A program made the translations under genes and the position numbers. From Siniperca chuatsi (taxonomy: Eukaryota; Chordata; Actinopteri; Centrarchiformes; Sinipercidae), in NCBI RefSeq assembly GCF_020085105.1, contig NC_058056.1, positions 19,764,429 through 19,828,428 of the forward strand: a DNA stretch of 64,000 bases, read 5' to 3'. Shown here piece after piece: positions 12,850-31,039 of this stretch (position 1 is its first letter; every line of letters starts with the position of its first letter). The notes beneath the pieces are model-generated. The model searched no databases and was not told the DNA's origin. It worked only from the letters and a program-made list of their open reading frames with translations.

Positions 12850-13430
12850 TGGATGGGATGGACAAACAGGTTGAATCTGACAATGAATGTACACCCTCAC
12901 CAGCGGGGACATTTAATAACATCCTGGTTAAATCTGGGGAGGGAATGTGAGTGTCATTGCCATTGTTTTCTGTTAGAATTTATTTTCTGAAAAGTTGTCG
13001 TATTTTGCATCTAAGGGCCACCATACTACCTGCCCTCAGCAAGAACTGCCATAATGCTGGTGCTGATGAAGAACTACACTGAACTGAATGCTCAGTTGTC
13101 AGACTGGTAAACCTTTGAAGAACTGTAGATGTACTGTGTGCTATGAGTGTGATTAACTGGTTGTAACCAGTTCCAACACCCTGCATCTTTAACCTCATTA
13201 GGTCATTAGGATCCATTGTCTTTGAACCATGAATGTCTGTACAAAATTGATGAGATGTTGAGATATTTCAGTCTGGACAAAAATGGTGGACCAACAGACC
13301 GACACTGTCATCCCTAGAGCCATGCAATTAGCATGGCTTTAAAAAAAACCCATCAATAATACTACTAAAATTGTAAAAACGTTTGTGCAATCGACCACAC
13401 ACAAATAAAGAAACATTGTTTTCTCAGGCT
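12850..13430 (+). other. Probable 3' UTR of the GT92 gene
   Basis: Runs from the stop codon to a canonical AATAAA at 13404-13409. It includes a teleost repeat segment at about 13257-13345 beginning with GTTGAGATATTTCAG; the same opening word occurs at 8343-8358. Transcript end is inferred. Confidence 0.6.
13404..13409 (+). terminator. Poly(A) signal, GT92 gene
   Basis: AATAAA 555 bp after the stop codon, the first canonical signal after the gene on this strand. Confidence 0.55.
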
Positions 13431-14636
13431 GCCTGTTGTGGGCTTGTGGTCCTGTCAGCAGCACAGTCAGATGTACACTGGCAGCCTTTTAGGCTATAGC
13501 TTGCCACTGGCACTAACCTCAAACCTACCACATTATTTGGGAGTCTAACCCACATACTCCTTACAAAACAGCATTTGAATCACCTCGAAGTTGTTGTGCA
13601 AGTATGTGCCACTATGTGTAGAATTCCTTTGTAAACGTAGTATCTTACAAATTATTCTGATAGCATAACAGCAAGCTAGGGTTAGGTCATCTCCAGGGTC
13701 ATGTGTCCTCTCCAGGGTGTTTGGGCTGAGAGAGTCCAAACACCTGAGCTAACTAAAAGTTCCAGAACCCAAGTGATAAGATAGTGAGGGGTCTGTTTTG
13801 TATGAAACAGATGTTCAAATGCTTATTTTTCTATTTAAATCTGCCTTAGTTGATTATATATATTTTTTGGCCACTTGAGGCAGCGCAACAAGCTGTAAAC
13901 ACAACATTGACATATTATCACCTTGTTGCTGTGTCTGTCACTTAGCATCTGACTAGGGTAGCTGCAGTTTAGGAAAGGTTCAGCTAAACTAGAATTAGCT
14001 GGGTTCTAAAAATGCAGCTGTATAGCTACAAGAAAATGGGGGGAGTAATCATTACTTATAATCACCTGAGCGCATATTTTTGTATATTTGTTTCTGGCTT
14101 AAATAAATCATTTCCTTCCTTTCCAGAATGAATATCCACTTTTCACTGAGAATTGCAAACATTAGTGGGAACATTATGCAAATACAAAAAAGTGATTTGC
14201 CTGTGAAGTTCAACTATTCAGCCTCCTTTTCCTTTTCATGGCTGCTTCTAAGAAAAAAAGTCTTCCATTAAACATTGATCTGAATCACGCAACAATGACT
14301 GTTCTTATTGGATCAAACAACACAATGAAATAAGACACAGACCACTACAATGCAGATTTGTCACTTCTGTATTATTTGACAGGATGCAGAGAGGAGCCCA
14401 TGTAAAAGCTGGATAACACTCACATCACTGCAAATACTGTGCACTGCATGGGCCACCTTACTTCTAGGAAGAACCTTAACAATCCATTGTTCTTTGTTTT
14501 GGTTTTTCTGCCGTCTGAAATGTTTCCTTTACAGAAAGTGATTTCCAAACCCCAGTTTTGATTACCTGCTCAGACGTCAGTGAGTCAGACAGCTGGAAAG
14601 TGAATCATTGTCACTCTTCTTCAAGTTTTAGATGCC

Positions 14637-14815
14637 AGAGGTTGAATGTAACAAAGTACATTGACTCAAGTAGAGCACTTAAGTACTTGAACTGTACTTG
14701 AGTATTTTCATGCCATGCCACTTGATACTTCTGCTCCCCTACATTACAGAAGGACATTTTGTACTTTGTACTCTATTTGACAGCTATGTAGCTAGACTTT
14801 ACAAATGAATATTTT
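14637..14815 (+). repeat. Teleost interspersed repeat (AAGTAC-rich type)
   Basis: Contains the pattern AAGTACATTGACTC, a run of alternating AAGTACTTGA and GTACTTGAGTATTT words, then TACTTCTGCTCCCC and TTTTGTACTTTGTACTC. This is a familiar high-copy fish repeat; family name uncertain. Confidence 0.7.
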
Positions 14816-14860
14816 TCCATAGAAACATATGGTGTGTTATAGATTACAATGCCCAACAGA

Positions 14861-14933
<73 letters not shown>
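14861..14933. repeat. (GT)n(AT)n microsatellite
   Basis: Ten GT dinucleotides followed by about 25 AT dinucleotides. The open frame through it is an artefact of the repeat. Confidence 0.95.
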
Positions 14934-14937
<4 letters not shown>

Positions 14938-15314
14938 TCACACATTTTATTTTATTCTGGTGTACACTGTTTACAAATACACTAGACTTGCTGACTCACT
15001 GCTATTAATCACACCACTTTACCTCATAACTTGTCTTTAATTGCTCTTGTATAGTTTTATTTTTTTACTTCTATTCTTATTCTAGTTTTATATACCTCTT
15101 ATATTTACTTTACCTATTTATCTTTTTACTACATATTACCTTTTCGATACTGAGTTTTTTGCAAAAACAGAAACAGCATTCTTAAATTAAATAATCCAAC
15201 ACCAGTTTGAGTGCACAATAAAAAAAAAAACATGATTTAGGAAATTAAATAAAAGTGCCTGTTTTTGCAAATAAACTCTTTACGAGTCTTGGGGAGTACT
15301 GCATATGTAAAAAA

Positions 15315-15690
15315 AGTTTTTAAGCCTTTGGTGGCTCCAGAGGGAACTGCTGTGTGAAATCTGATAAATTGAAGTGATGTCACTTGAGTCGACATCGGTT
15401 AGGACTGAAAGCTTCAAGTTTGAAAATGAAAAACAATCTAGGGGTGTTGAGTTGGAAACAAGTGAGCTTACCAGACCTCTGTATCCCGCTCCTGTTATCT
15501 GCTTGAGGCTAGTGGCTCGGGGCTACATTAGCTTTTACTAGCATAACACACCCGAATCTCCAAATTAATTGTCAGCGGTCGAGTTGGATTGTGGGTAATT
15601 TATGTGCCAGGTTCGGACTAAAAGACCATTTCTGCTGCATACATTTTGGTACTTTAAAAACTTAATAAAATGTCCATCGTGAGTCCAACA
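15315..15690 (+). repeat. Unnamed teleost repeat
   Basis: Begins with a GGTGGCTCCAGAGGGAACTG word; a related GTGGCTCTGGAGGGAGC word is at 25396-25412. It ends in sequence around TGTGCCAGGTTCGGAC and TTTTGGTACTTT that I recognise as recurrent in fish genomes. Non-coding. Confidence 0.5.
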
Positions 15691-15961
15691 ATGCTATAGA
15701 AGTGCAATGCTAAATCGGTGGACTACTTTTAATAAAGCATTAGTTACAACTTATAGGACTCCTGGTGACTCATTTGAGAGCCCTTTTCTTTTCCATTCCA
15801 CACAGTCACTGTGAAAAAGAATGTATTGCCTGTATGTTTTAAATTTTTAGCTAACAGAAATAGGAGGAAAAATCCAGAGCCTAACAAATTCTAAAATGCT
15901 CTCTCACCCCACACATACTGGACTCGGACACATTTAAAAAAGCATCATCATTTGGAAACTA

Positions 15962-15967
15962 TTTATT
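15962..15967 (-). terminator. pdcd10: Poly(A) signal, pdcd10
   Basis: AATAAA on the minus strand about 740 bp past the pdcd10 stop codon, giving a plausible 3' UTR of 15.95-16.70 kb. Confidence 0.6.
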
Positions 15968-16659
15968 GAACATTTGCAACCAGATATCAGTTAAATACAG
16001 CTTTCAATTCTCTCTCTACATCCCCAACAGCAGGGACTGGCTCCACTTCATTACACTGAGAGGAGGGAATGTTACAGGACTTGGTAAGGCGCACATTGTG
16101 CTGGAAGTCATTTGGCTTTCTGTCTTCTGATAATAAACAGAAACAAAATCTAAGTCTGCCTCTCAAATGTCCAACACTGCTTCCTCTCCTCGCAGCCAGA
16201 TCCTGACTGTCTGCGTGTACAGACCATGGCAAAATGACACAAATATGGAGCAGAGAAGAGAAAACCAGTATAGACGACTGAGACACACCCCTACTGAATG
16301 CGGTCTGAGATGTGTAGCCTTGATTGAAAAGCTAAAAGTAAAATGATCAACATGAATATATTAGAAAAATGGCAATTAGTCTTTAATAAACACCTCGCCT
16401 CACCTACTCCCAAAAAGACCAGGGTTATAAATTAAAACTGTCCAAATAAAATCAAATCAACCAAGACTGGGCCCATTCAGTTCCATTTCAAGACTGGAAA
16501 ATCCTCATTGAAAAAACAAATGGCACTTTTCAGTCTCTTGAACTGGAATCTAGAATATCAACTTCAATGGAATCGACCCCCAACCCTAAAATCAACTCCT
16601 TCTAATTTACATATATGGGTCAGGCGCTTTTCAAGCTTCCACCATTCTAGCAGTTGCTC

Positions 16660-16686
16660 CCCACGGGTGGGGGGTGGGGGGGGGCG
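16660..16686 (+). other. G-rich run opposite the pdcd10 3' UTR
   Basis: Runs of three to ten G on the plus strand, just downstream of the pdcd10 stop codon in transcript terms. The transcript itself carries the C-rich complement. It could form a G-quadruplex in DNA. Confidence 0.6.
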
Positions 16687-16704
16687 CTCTGTGGTCTCTG
16701 AGGA

Positions 16705-22957
<6,253 letters not shown>

Positions 22958-23222
22958 CCTCCAGGGAGGAGCAGCTATTAGTGAAAAGGTGAGGGGGAAA
23001 CTGCAGCTCACACATACACTCACACACTCACACTCACACACGCTCTGAAAACCACACAAGCTCCAGAGTGACAAGAGCCTGGAGAAAAAAAGAAAGAAAG
23101 ACAACAGCAGGATACTGATAAAGATTGGTTTGGCTTAATAGATTTTTATCTGTATGGCACGACATTGACTATTTAGGTAGAAGAGTATATCTTAATATGG
23201 TTCTCATATATTTGGTTATTAG

Positions 23223-23785
23223 TAGGGATACACAAATCTGATACGCTGTATGGTATTGGCGCTAATCCTGACTTGATGAAGTGGATCGGGTACTGTCTAA
23301 GATGTGACCGATCCACATCAAAGTTTACAGTTTCTTCTGCGGTGTCATAAAATTCAGTGTTTCAGCTATCAGTTACATTAATTCAGTCTCGGGTGGATGC
23401 TGACTAGTGGCACATCGGTCCCTGGTCTCATGTTGCCTGACATAAAAATGATTCCAATGAGCTCCTCTCAGTGAGGTATAAAGATTTAAAATTTGGGAAA
23501 GCACTGGTACTTGGTATCAGCAGATACCATGGGTTTAGGCATTGGAATTGCTATTGGGAGAAAAAAAAAGTTGGACCTGTATATACTGAGCAGGACATTT
23601 TACAGCTAAAATATAAACTCGTCAACACTCTCGGATGGACAAACCATGACACTGAATCTGTACTACCTCAAACATAACTTTGGCATTCCTCTACTACAAT
23701 TTCTTGTTACTTTTCAGCCAATTTATTTGATTATACCTATATATACACCAACCAATACTGTATATCTAAGCTAATACATACTCAG
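23223..23785 (+). repeat. Unnamed repeat shared with 56090-56305
   Basis: The right part (23580-23770) and 56120-56300 share an ordered series of words: a GGACATTTTACAG block, AAATATAAACT/AAAATAAACTTC, CTACCTCA/TTACCTCAG, TTGGCATTCCT/TAGCATTTCTG and CACCAA..CAATACT. The left part has GATCGG-type words typical of fish elements. Located 5' of the pdcd10 coding region. Confidence 0.6.
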
Positions 23786-24549
23786 TAGCTTACTAACTAG
23801 CAGCAAGACAGGACTTGTTGGTTTGTTTAACTTGGAGGAGGGGAGTGGCACAGTTACTTACCTGGCTGATGACAGCAAGGCCAATGTGACCAAACAGCAA
23901 CACAAATATGTATTAATGTAAATATTTAGGAAACAACAGCAGCAGGAGCAGTCATTAAAAGCAAGATCCCCTTCCTATTTAATTGTTCTGCTATATTTAG
24001 AAACGTCTAATTTAAAGAGCAAGAAAACATTACTGACAAAAGTAATGTTTGGCAGTGCGGCTCAGTTCTTAGCTAACGTTAACTAAATAGAAAGCATATG
24101 GGTATATATATATATACTAAGATTACGGTTTGTCAGCCACAGTGTGTGACGCGACGGCTTGCTAACTGGCAGGCTAAACTGACTAGCAAACTGGATGCAG
24201 TCAGCCCCAGGTAACAGCTAGTCAGCTAACTGGACATGGCTAACAAAGTAGCTGATGTACCGTTAACTGAAGTTTTCTGTTTCATTTAATGTAATAAACC
24301 ATCACAAGCCATTCTCAGAACGATAATTGACTGGGTATAATGACAAATTTATCGCGATCTAGCCGTAAAGGTATCCAATTGAGGCCTATGGCCGACCAAA
24401 TCGATGCTAGCAGTTAACAGCGTAGCTTACGTGCTAGCTACAGTAAACTGGAGATTTGTATTGGCTGATGAGCTAAAACACGTCAACAAACTGCTTAAGG
24501 ACATATATGTAAGTCGGTATACACGTGTCAAATGTGTACTTGTATCTAC

Positions 24550-24665
24550 CTTTGGTCTGACTTCTTAAATGGGTTGGTTACGCCGTCGATTGCCTTTTAG
24601 CTGCTATGTTTTCTTTACAACTTAAGACGGAAGTTTTTTAGGACTGGCCTCAGCGACATCTTCCG
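24550..24665 (-). promoter_or_regulatory. pdcd10: Putative first exon and promoter of pdcd10
   Basis: On the minus strand a good donor (CCAAAG|GTAGATAC) ends a possible non-coding exon at 24550. Just upstream, near 24645-24700, lie a CTTCCGG ETS-type site and a TACGTAA CRE-like word. The coding start exon has a usable acceptor ending at 22975, so at least one upstream non-coding exon is required. A second possible non-coding exon ends at 23862 with donor GTAAGTAAC. The exact start is not determinable here. Confidence 0.45.
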
Positions 24666-24998
24666 GACCGTTGCTACGTAAACACACGCCCTCCAATCAG
24701 AGGGCGGATGGAAATGGTGTCATAATGCAAAATAGTTACATTTCTGTTATTGTAGCATTTTTGAGTTGTGGAAGTCTAAACACAGTCCATAATAGACTTT
24801 TTTTTTTTTTTTACCTTCAATGGACTGTCCATTGAAGAAAACCATACGCCAATGTTTTATCTGGCGGACATATGCCGGTGACTGTCAGAATTATGTAAAA
24901 TTACTCTGGAAATTAATCAATCCTAGAAAATTATGGTGACAAAAAACGCAAAATTAAAAGAAAAGGGATAAAGCAAAACTTTCAATAATTTATTACAC

Positions 24999-25321
24999 TA
25001 GAGCTGAAACTATTAGTCGTTTAGCTGATCAGATAAAATAGGCTACATCAAGCAAAAATGCTAAATATTTTCTTTTTCTACCTTCTCAAATGTGAGGATG
25101 TGCTCATATTTATCTTATGTGAAAGTATCTTGAATATCTTGAGGGTTTGGACTGTTAGTCGGACAAAACAAGCAATGTCAATACTTGTCGGGGCATTTCT
25201 CACACGTTTTTTGACTGGTGATTTCATAAAGCAAAAGATTGATCAATTTATCAAGAAAACAAACCTTAGATAAATAATAATAATAATAAATAATGAAGAT
25301 AATTGTTAGTTGCAGCTCTAA
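24999..25321 (+). repeat. TE copy B, complete-looking, with TIRs
   Basis: Begins TAGAGCTGAAAC (24999-25010) and ends GTTAGTTGCAGCTCTA (to 25321), so the outer AGAGCT/AGCTCT bases form short terminal inverted repeats. The interior shares ordered words with copies A and C. About 320 bp, non-coding, consistent with a non-autonomous DNA transposon. Confidence 0.75.
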
Positions 25322-27943
25322 ATTAGACTAAATGTTAAAGGGGCACTCCTTTACTTGAGGAGCACTACTGTGAAAACAGTTGTATGATGTCTTCTGTGGC
25401 TCTGGAGGGAGCTCTTAAAGTCTGAGAAAGTACCCCGGGGATGTCATCAGGGTTATCTCAGCATGGGCTTGAATACTACAAGTTTTTTAACAGAAAGCCT
25501 GCGTTACAAACAGAAGGCAAACAAATATGGTTGTCTTATGTCTGCCAAGTTTGTCATTCAAGATAGTTATACCCACATTTATTGAATATATTACATTGTC
25601 AATGCAAGTATTCTTTGCCCTCACACGACCAGTTCTGCAACCCTATTGTACTGATAGCTACCTGATCAAATGTAGCTTATTTTGCCTCTGTTAGCAGAAA
25701 TACTGAAGTCATACAAAAGGAAGAGTATGGTTGTGTTTTTAATATCATACATTTTCACCAGAATGCACATTGATGCCATCTCCTATACAATTTTTCAATA
25801 CAAGTAATAGGTGTTATATTGTTTCTTTGCCCCAATTGCCTCATGACCATCTCTATTCTAAACATGTCAAGAGGTCAAGGGTCTAATTTTATCTTTTTTT
25901 TTTTCCTCGGAGGAATGTAGAGGTCATCTTCCACGCTGTCAGTTCAGTTGTCTGGTTAGTGTCAGAGGAGTGCAGGCTCCAGGTGGATGAAGCCTTCAGG
26001 CAATATGTCTAACAGCATACTGGAGATAAAGATGCTGTTGATTTCACCATGAGTGTCCAAGGTTATTGCCCTGCTCCAACTAAACTGTGATAAACTGGCA
26101 CTAAAAAGCAAAGTACTGATGTAAAACAAATTATATTGTTTTTAAAGAGGAGTGTGTAATCTATGTCCTTGAATGATAACAGGACAATTCAATTATTTAG
26201 TTTTTGTCACCCTGTTCTTCTCATTAGAGCGATATCTAAATTGTTATAATTTGATTCAATTTATTAAAATAAAATAATTTAACCCACACAACAAAAATGA
26301 TCATATCATATTTAATTTGGTTTTGTCAATCTGATGTCTTCCATCTCTTAAAACATGAGGGATTATTGTACTTTTTATTATTTGAATTATTACCTACTTA
26401 TTACCTAGTGTGTTTTTTACCCTTCATCAGCTGACGGCTGCTCCATCCACCTCAGTTCCTCCTCTTCCCCTGTTGTTTCCAGTTTACCTTCATATCGGTC
26501 TGTATGTTGTGTTTAATAGTCACCAAACAGTTCCAAAAAATTTAAGTTCTTAAGTTTAAAATAGAATATGTTGTCATGCCAGAGACCATGCCATACGTCA
26601 CCTGTCCACTGATCGCCCCCATTGAGTTTTCCCTCCTTCCCAGGCCATCTCACCACTGGGCTGCTCACGGCCTTTAGCCAATCAGCTTCCTTTTGTACAT
26701 ACAGTAGAGGTAGATACTGGTTCTCCAGATGAGAGTTCAAGCATTTCGTACCTGTTGTTGGCTGACTGTTGTCACACTACTGACCTAAATACAGTAAAGA
26801 GTATCTATTGTATTTACAAGGGCTTCAAATATCCACCTGAAACTTCATAGGAATATTATAGTATTAACGAAGATTCCACCTATAATGTGCATGCAATAGG
26901 TTGCTGTAACCACTAATAGCGTTGTCAAAGTAATGGAAAGTAAAAATTTCATGTTTGTGGCTCAGGTCTTAAAAAGGAACAAATGACAGTGTACAGTATA
27001 TTAGGCCATGTTACATTTACTTAATGTCAAAGCATAGCTTTGCTTTTGGATATTTGGACAGATTTGGCTTATCAATAGCTGAAGAATGAAATGCATGTCT
27101 TTTTCTTGTCTTCTGCCTTTACACAGTATGTACAATGCTGTCTGTAAGTACACACTTTTTGTTGTGTTGACTCTGTATCTAACTATCATGCTTTGAGGTC
27201 ACATGCATATCGGCTGACCAAAAGCAATTTTGAGGGACCAAAAGTAACTTAACATAAAGCTAAATAAAGTCAAGTTTGATATCTTTGGGATATCAATGGC
27301 TGAAGTCTACGGCCCTGAGACATCAGCAGACGCTTGGTATCTTCCTCTGCCAGGCCTGTACTGCAGCCATCTTTACTTTTTGCTAGTTTGGGGGTTTTTT
27401 TTGCATTTACTCTGGTCTTTATCAAGAGAAACACAAGCTCATTTGGACTGAGGTCAGGTGACTGATTATTCCCATCAAGAACACTGTTTGGCCCTCATTG
27501 ATTGCTTTGTCTGTATGTTGAGGATGATTGCCATGATGCATGCTCCTAAAAGTTAGGGGGACTTTGTAAAAAGAGGCTTCCTACAGTGTTCACACTTAAA
27601 GCTGAAAGTCAGCATGTTAACCTTTGACATTGTTTAATTTCTGATTGAATGTGCCAGAGTACAGAGCCTAATCATCTGTAATTATATGACATTTGCATGA
27701 TGCGGGGATGTTTCTTCATTTCAAGATGTTTAGTTTGAGGTGGTCTGTGGGTCTTTACAGGAAATTCTTTTCACGAAAGCGTGAAATAAAAAATCTTTGA
27801 TTTTGAGTGAAGTGTAACATTTAGGAGGAGCTATTGGCAGATATGTAATATAATATTTATAAAGTATTTTTTCATTAGTGTATAATCACCTGAAAATAAG
27901 AATCATTGTGTTTTCATTACCTTAGAATAAGCCATTCTTATCT

Positions 27944-28165
27944 ACAGAGGGAGTGGGTCCCCTTCCACGGAGGTTGCCATGTTGCATCGCCATGTTTCTA
28001 TAGTAGCCCAGAACAGAAAAAGATAGGACCGTTCGCATTTTTCGCGACCACCGTAGTCTCTCCTACATCCTTGTAACGGGAGGATGAGGCGAGCAGTATT
28101 CAATGGTTGCAATCTGCAATTTTGCCACTAGATGCCACTACATCCTACACACTGGACATCTCATT
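27944..28165 (+). repeat. Teleost interspersed repeat (GGGTCCCCTTCCACGG type)
   Basis: Ordered words GGGTCCCCTTCCACGG, TGCCATGTTGCATCGCC, TAGTAGCCCAGAAC, CACCGTAGT, CAATCTGCAA and CACTAGATGCCACTA followed by ACACACTGG match a high-copy fish repeat that I recognise; name uncertain. Non-coding. Confidence 0.7.
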
Positions 28166-28249
28166 AGCCACATTAATTTAACTACAAATATTGATGATGA
28201 TACATAGCCAGATACATAGCCAAGCCATACAGGTTAACATATATTAGCT

Positions 28250-29945
28250 AAGTTTGACTATCCAGAATTAACATTACAGATATCAATGTCATTTTGACTA
28301 GTCATAATTGAATTGTGACTAGTCAGAATTTTTATTTGAGATATCTATAATGTCATTCTGACAAGTCAAAATAATAGCTGCAGATATCTCAAATATCATT
28401 ATGACTAGTCCAAACTGCCCTTCGTTAAATCCCTCCTCCAAACAGCAACTGTCCAATCATAGTTTCACACTCAAGATAACATGGTTTTTAAATCATTGGA
28501 AATGTAATAGTTATTATTAGTTAATACGAAAAAACAACGTAATTCTGTTGTGTTTTAATTCTGTGTTCATTCGATACAATTCATTCAATGTATGAAAAAT
28601 AAATGTTCTAGATAGTATGTCATTATGAAAGTCGTTAAAAATACTTTAGTAAACTCCCCATTACATAATAGTTAACTATTCAATTTCCAGTAATTAAAAA
28701 CTATTTTATCTTGATATGAAAGATTTAGTTTTAGTATTTTGAACAGGCACATTTGCGGTTACCGGCTTTGACTTACAGGACCTATTCTGCGCATGTGCAG
28801 ACCGGATCGAGCAGCCGGTACGGATCGAGCACTGAGAGGTGTCTAAGAGGAGCGATACTCTGTCTCAAGAGAGTTTGGAGGATGGCGTTTTTGTTTTTTT
28901 GTTGTAGTCTTTCAAAAACCTAAAAACACAAGAGCAGACGTGTGAGGAATTGATTAAACGTTGTCTGTATCTGCTGTAACGTAAGCCACAAACCGGCTAA
29001 CGAGCTTACTACCTAGAGTACCTACAGCCAAACTTGTGTTAGATACCTCTTCATTTGCCAAACGCTTGGCTTATTCGGAGTTAAATCAGGAATTGTTATG
29101 TGTTGGGGTTGAGGAGGAGGATGTGGGCTGTTGCATAATCATAGTGGGCCTCTACACTGAAATACACAAACAATGCTACACTTCCACGTCCTCAGCTAGA
29201 GACGAGAAGCCTGCTTTTGTTTACTCTGTGGAATCGAAGACCGAGTGTTTCAGAAATGACTGCGAATATCGATGTTAAATCTGCCACTGTTATCACTGTA
29301 AAGTGCGTATGTGCAGTGCAAGAACGGAAAGCTTGCCAGGCCCAGAAAAGCATTCAGAGTAAGCAGAATGGCGGTTGCTGTTGTGGATAAAATAGTTATA
29401 CATTGCCATGAAATACAAAAAGCTTATCATCAAGGAATTAGTGCACAGGCACTTCAGCCTCAAGACGCGCTTACATGTATGTCTGAATAACAAGCCGCTC
29501 CCGAGTCTCCGCCTCCCACTGACCGTAGCTTCTGACATAACAGATATCTGTCATTTCGCCTGGTCTGAACTCAATATATCGCTAATTACAGTTTGACTAG
29601 GCAGAATGAAAGTTAAAGATATCTCCAATGTGAGAGCTCTAATCAAAGTTAATTTCAAGATAGCTTGATAATATATCTACAATTAAAAATACGACTGTTC
29701 CTAATTCCAGTTTGAGATACGTGCAACTCATTCTGACTAGTTAAAACTTAATTTAATATATCTAAAAAGTACATTGTAGATATCTTGAATTGAGGGGATT
29801 AAATAGATCTTGAACTTGAATTATGACTAGTCACAATTAAATAGCAGATTTCTGAAACTGCAATTACAACTAGTCATAATTCAGTTGCAGACATACGCAG
29901 TTCACATGGTGGATATCTGAAACCGAATTGTAGATATCTGTAATG
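28250..29945. mobile_element. DNA-transposon-like element with GATATC/ACTAGT arrays at both ends
   Basis: Both flanks (28250-28420 and about 29540-29945) are irregular arrays of two short palindromic words, AGATATCT-type and GACTAGTC-type, each repeated many times in both orientations. The GC-richer interior (28745-29535) contains a possible coding relic at 29036-29278 (plus strand, 80 codons, containing CCIIIVGLYTEIHKQCY and a Cys-rich end). I do not recognise that protein with confidence; an ISL2EU-type element is one possibility. Confidence 0.5.
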
Positions 29946-30779
29946 AAACTCCATGCACATTAACGGCAAAAGTTTTTCTCATATTTTGCAACTCCTCCTG
30001 CGCCACTTCCCCTTCTCCTCTGACGCAGTTACCTTCATCGCCAGACTCAGCTGTTTCTGTCAGAGGACGAGTTGTGTTAGGCTGTAACTGGCAGCTGTCA
30101 GTGGCTATGTTTGCCAGGGGCACGTTCAAAATGAGGACGGTGTGCACCGTTTTGCTACGGTTTCGAGGTTGAACGACATGTTTCCACGGAATGGTGTGAA
30201 ATGGGATTTGAGGTACGTTTTCTCTCGCTTGGTGGGTGTGTCAGAAGTGTTACCAAATAAAGCAGCACGTGTATGTAAACCCCATCGTATTAAAAAGGCA
30301 CTGCGCTGGCATGACACAAAAGGGCGTTTAGTGCGCCACCGTTTCCATTTAAGTAAACGTTTTGCTACGTTCTGTTGGGGATGAACGTGTCCAACATGTT
30401 TAAGGTAGCTAAATAGATGCGTCACCTTGCTCTCGATTAATACCCTCCACCCACATTGCAGGTGGGGCTGTACTTGTAGCTGCATCTTCAACTTAAATAT
30501 CTTTTTAAATAGTTGTCTATAAAGTCCCTTGCACCTCTGCTATCATTTTCTATTTTTCGTTTCTCTCTTCTTTTATGAGAATTCCTTATTTTAATTAACT
30601 GTCTGGCGATTGAGAAACCCCTTACAGAAGTCCTGCACCGTTCTGGAGAGGCAAGAAACCAAACCTGTAGAAATGAATCTCCATCAAACTGCGTGGTTCC
30701 GACCAGAAGTCGTTGGAGTAGACCGAGCAGGACTGCCGTCCCGCCCAGAAGAAACCTGACTGCGCACAAACCCTGCCAT

Positions 30780-31039
30780 TCGCTGCCGCGGCCACGGGGT
30801 GCCGATCCTCTGCGTTACATAAGAGGGACGGAGCAGTCTGATTGGCAAGTGGGCTGATTACGTCGAACGAGGGAGGTTAAAGAAAAGTCCTATCCCCTGC
30901 TTCTCCGACTTACTGCGCAGTTTAAACGAAAGTACTAGAAACTTCCATTCACACAGGCGAAGAACTATCCACAAGACGCACCGGCTTCATTTAAACGAAG
31001 TTACTTACAGACATCTTTACTCTTTCAGTGGAAAATAAG
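30780..31039 (+). promoter_or_regulatory. isyna1: Putative promoter and 5' non-coding exon of isyna1
   Basis: The region is more CpG-rich than its surroundings, with a GATTGG CCAAT-box complement at about 30839 and a TACGTCG word near 30859. A strong donor, AAATAAG|GTAAGG, is at 31039/31040. The coding exon of isyna1 begins 11 bases after an acceptor (AG at 33054-33055), so an upstream non-coding exon is required and this is the best candidate. A GTGGAAAATAAGG word overlapping the donor partly resembles the GGAAA-type osmotic response element known from fish osmolyte genes. Confidence 0.5.

Larger units (their letters stand above)
13440..15960. other. Intergenic between GT92 gene and pdcd10
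   Basis: No exon was recognised. It holds a teleost repeat (14637-14815), a GT/AT microsatellite (14861-14933) and a second repeat (15315-15690). The rest is AT-rich with nothing recognisable. The two flanking genes are convergent, so both 3' ends point into this block. Confidence 0.45.
24670..30780. other. Intergenic between pdcd10 and isyna1, repeat-rich
   Basis: The two flanking genes are transcribed away from each other. The block contains TE copy B, a fish repeat at 27944-28165, a large element at 28250-29945 and otherwise AT-rich unique-looking sequence (25320-27940) in which I recognise no exon. The open frame at 30142-30384 has no recognised homology. Confidence 0.45.

Noticed and set aside
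24817-24839. Short inverted repeat near the pdcd10 promoter
   Set aside because: Arms of about 10 bp next to a poly-T run are expected by chance at this scale.
26513-26740. 75-codon minus-strand frame that looks superficially protein-like
   Set aside because: No recognised family, no acceptor/donor pair with a neighbouring coding exon.
30126-30491. 121-codon minus-strand and 80-codon plus-strand frames
   Set aside because: No recognised domain, no splice partners, opposite frames overlap; probably chance or a repeat.
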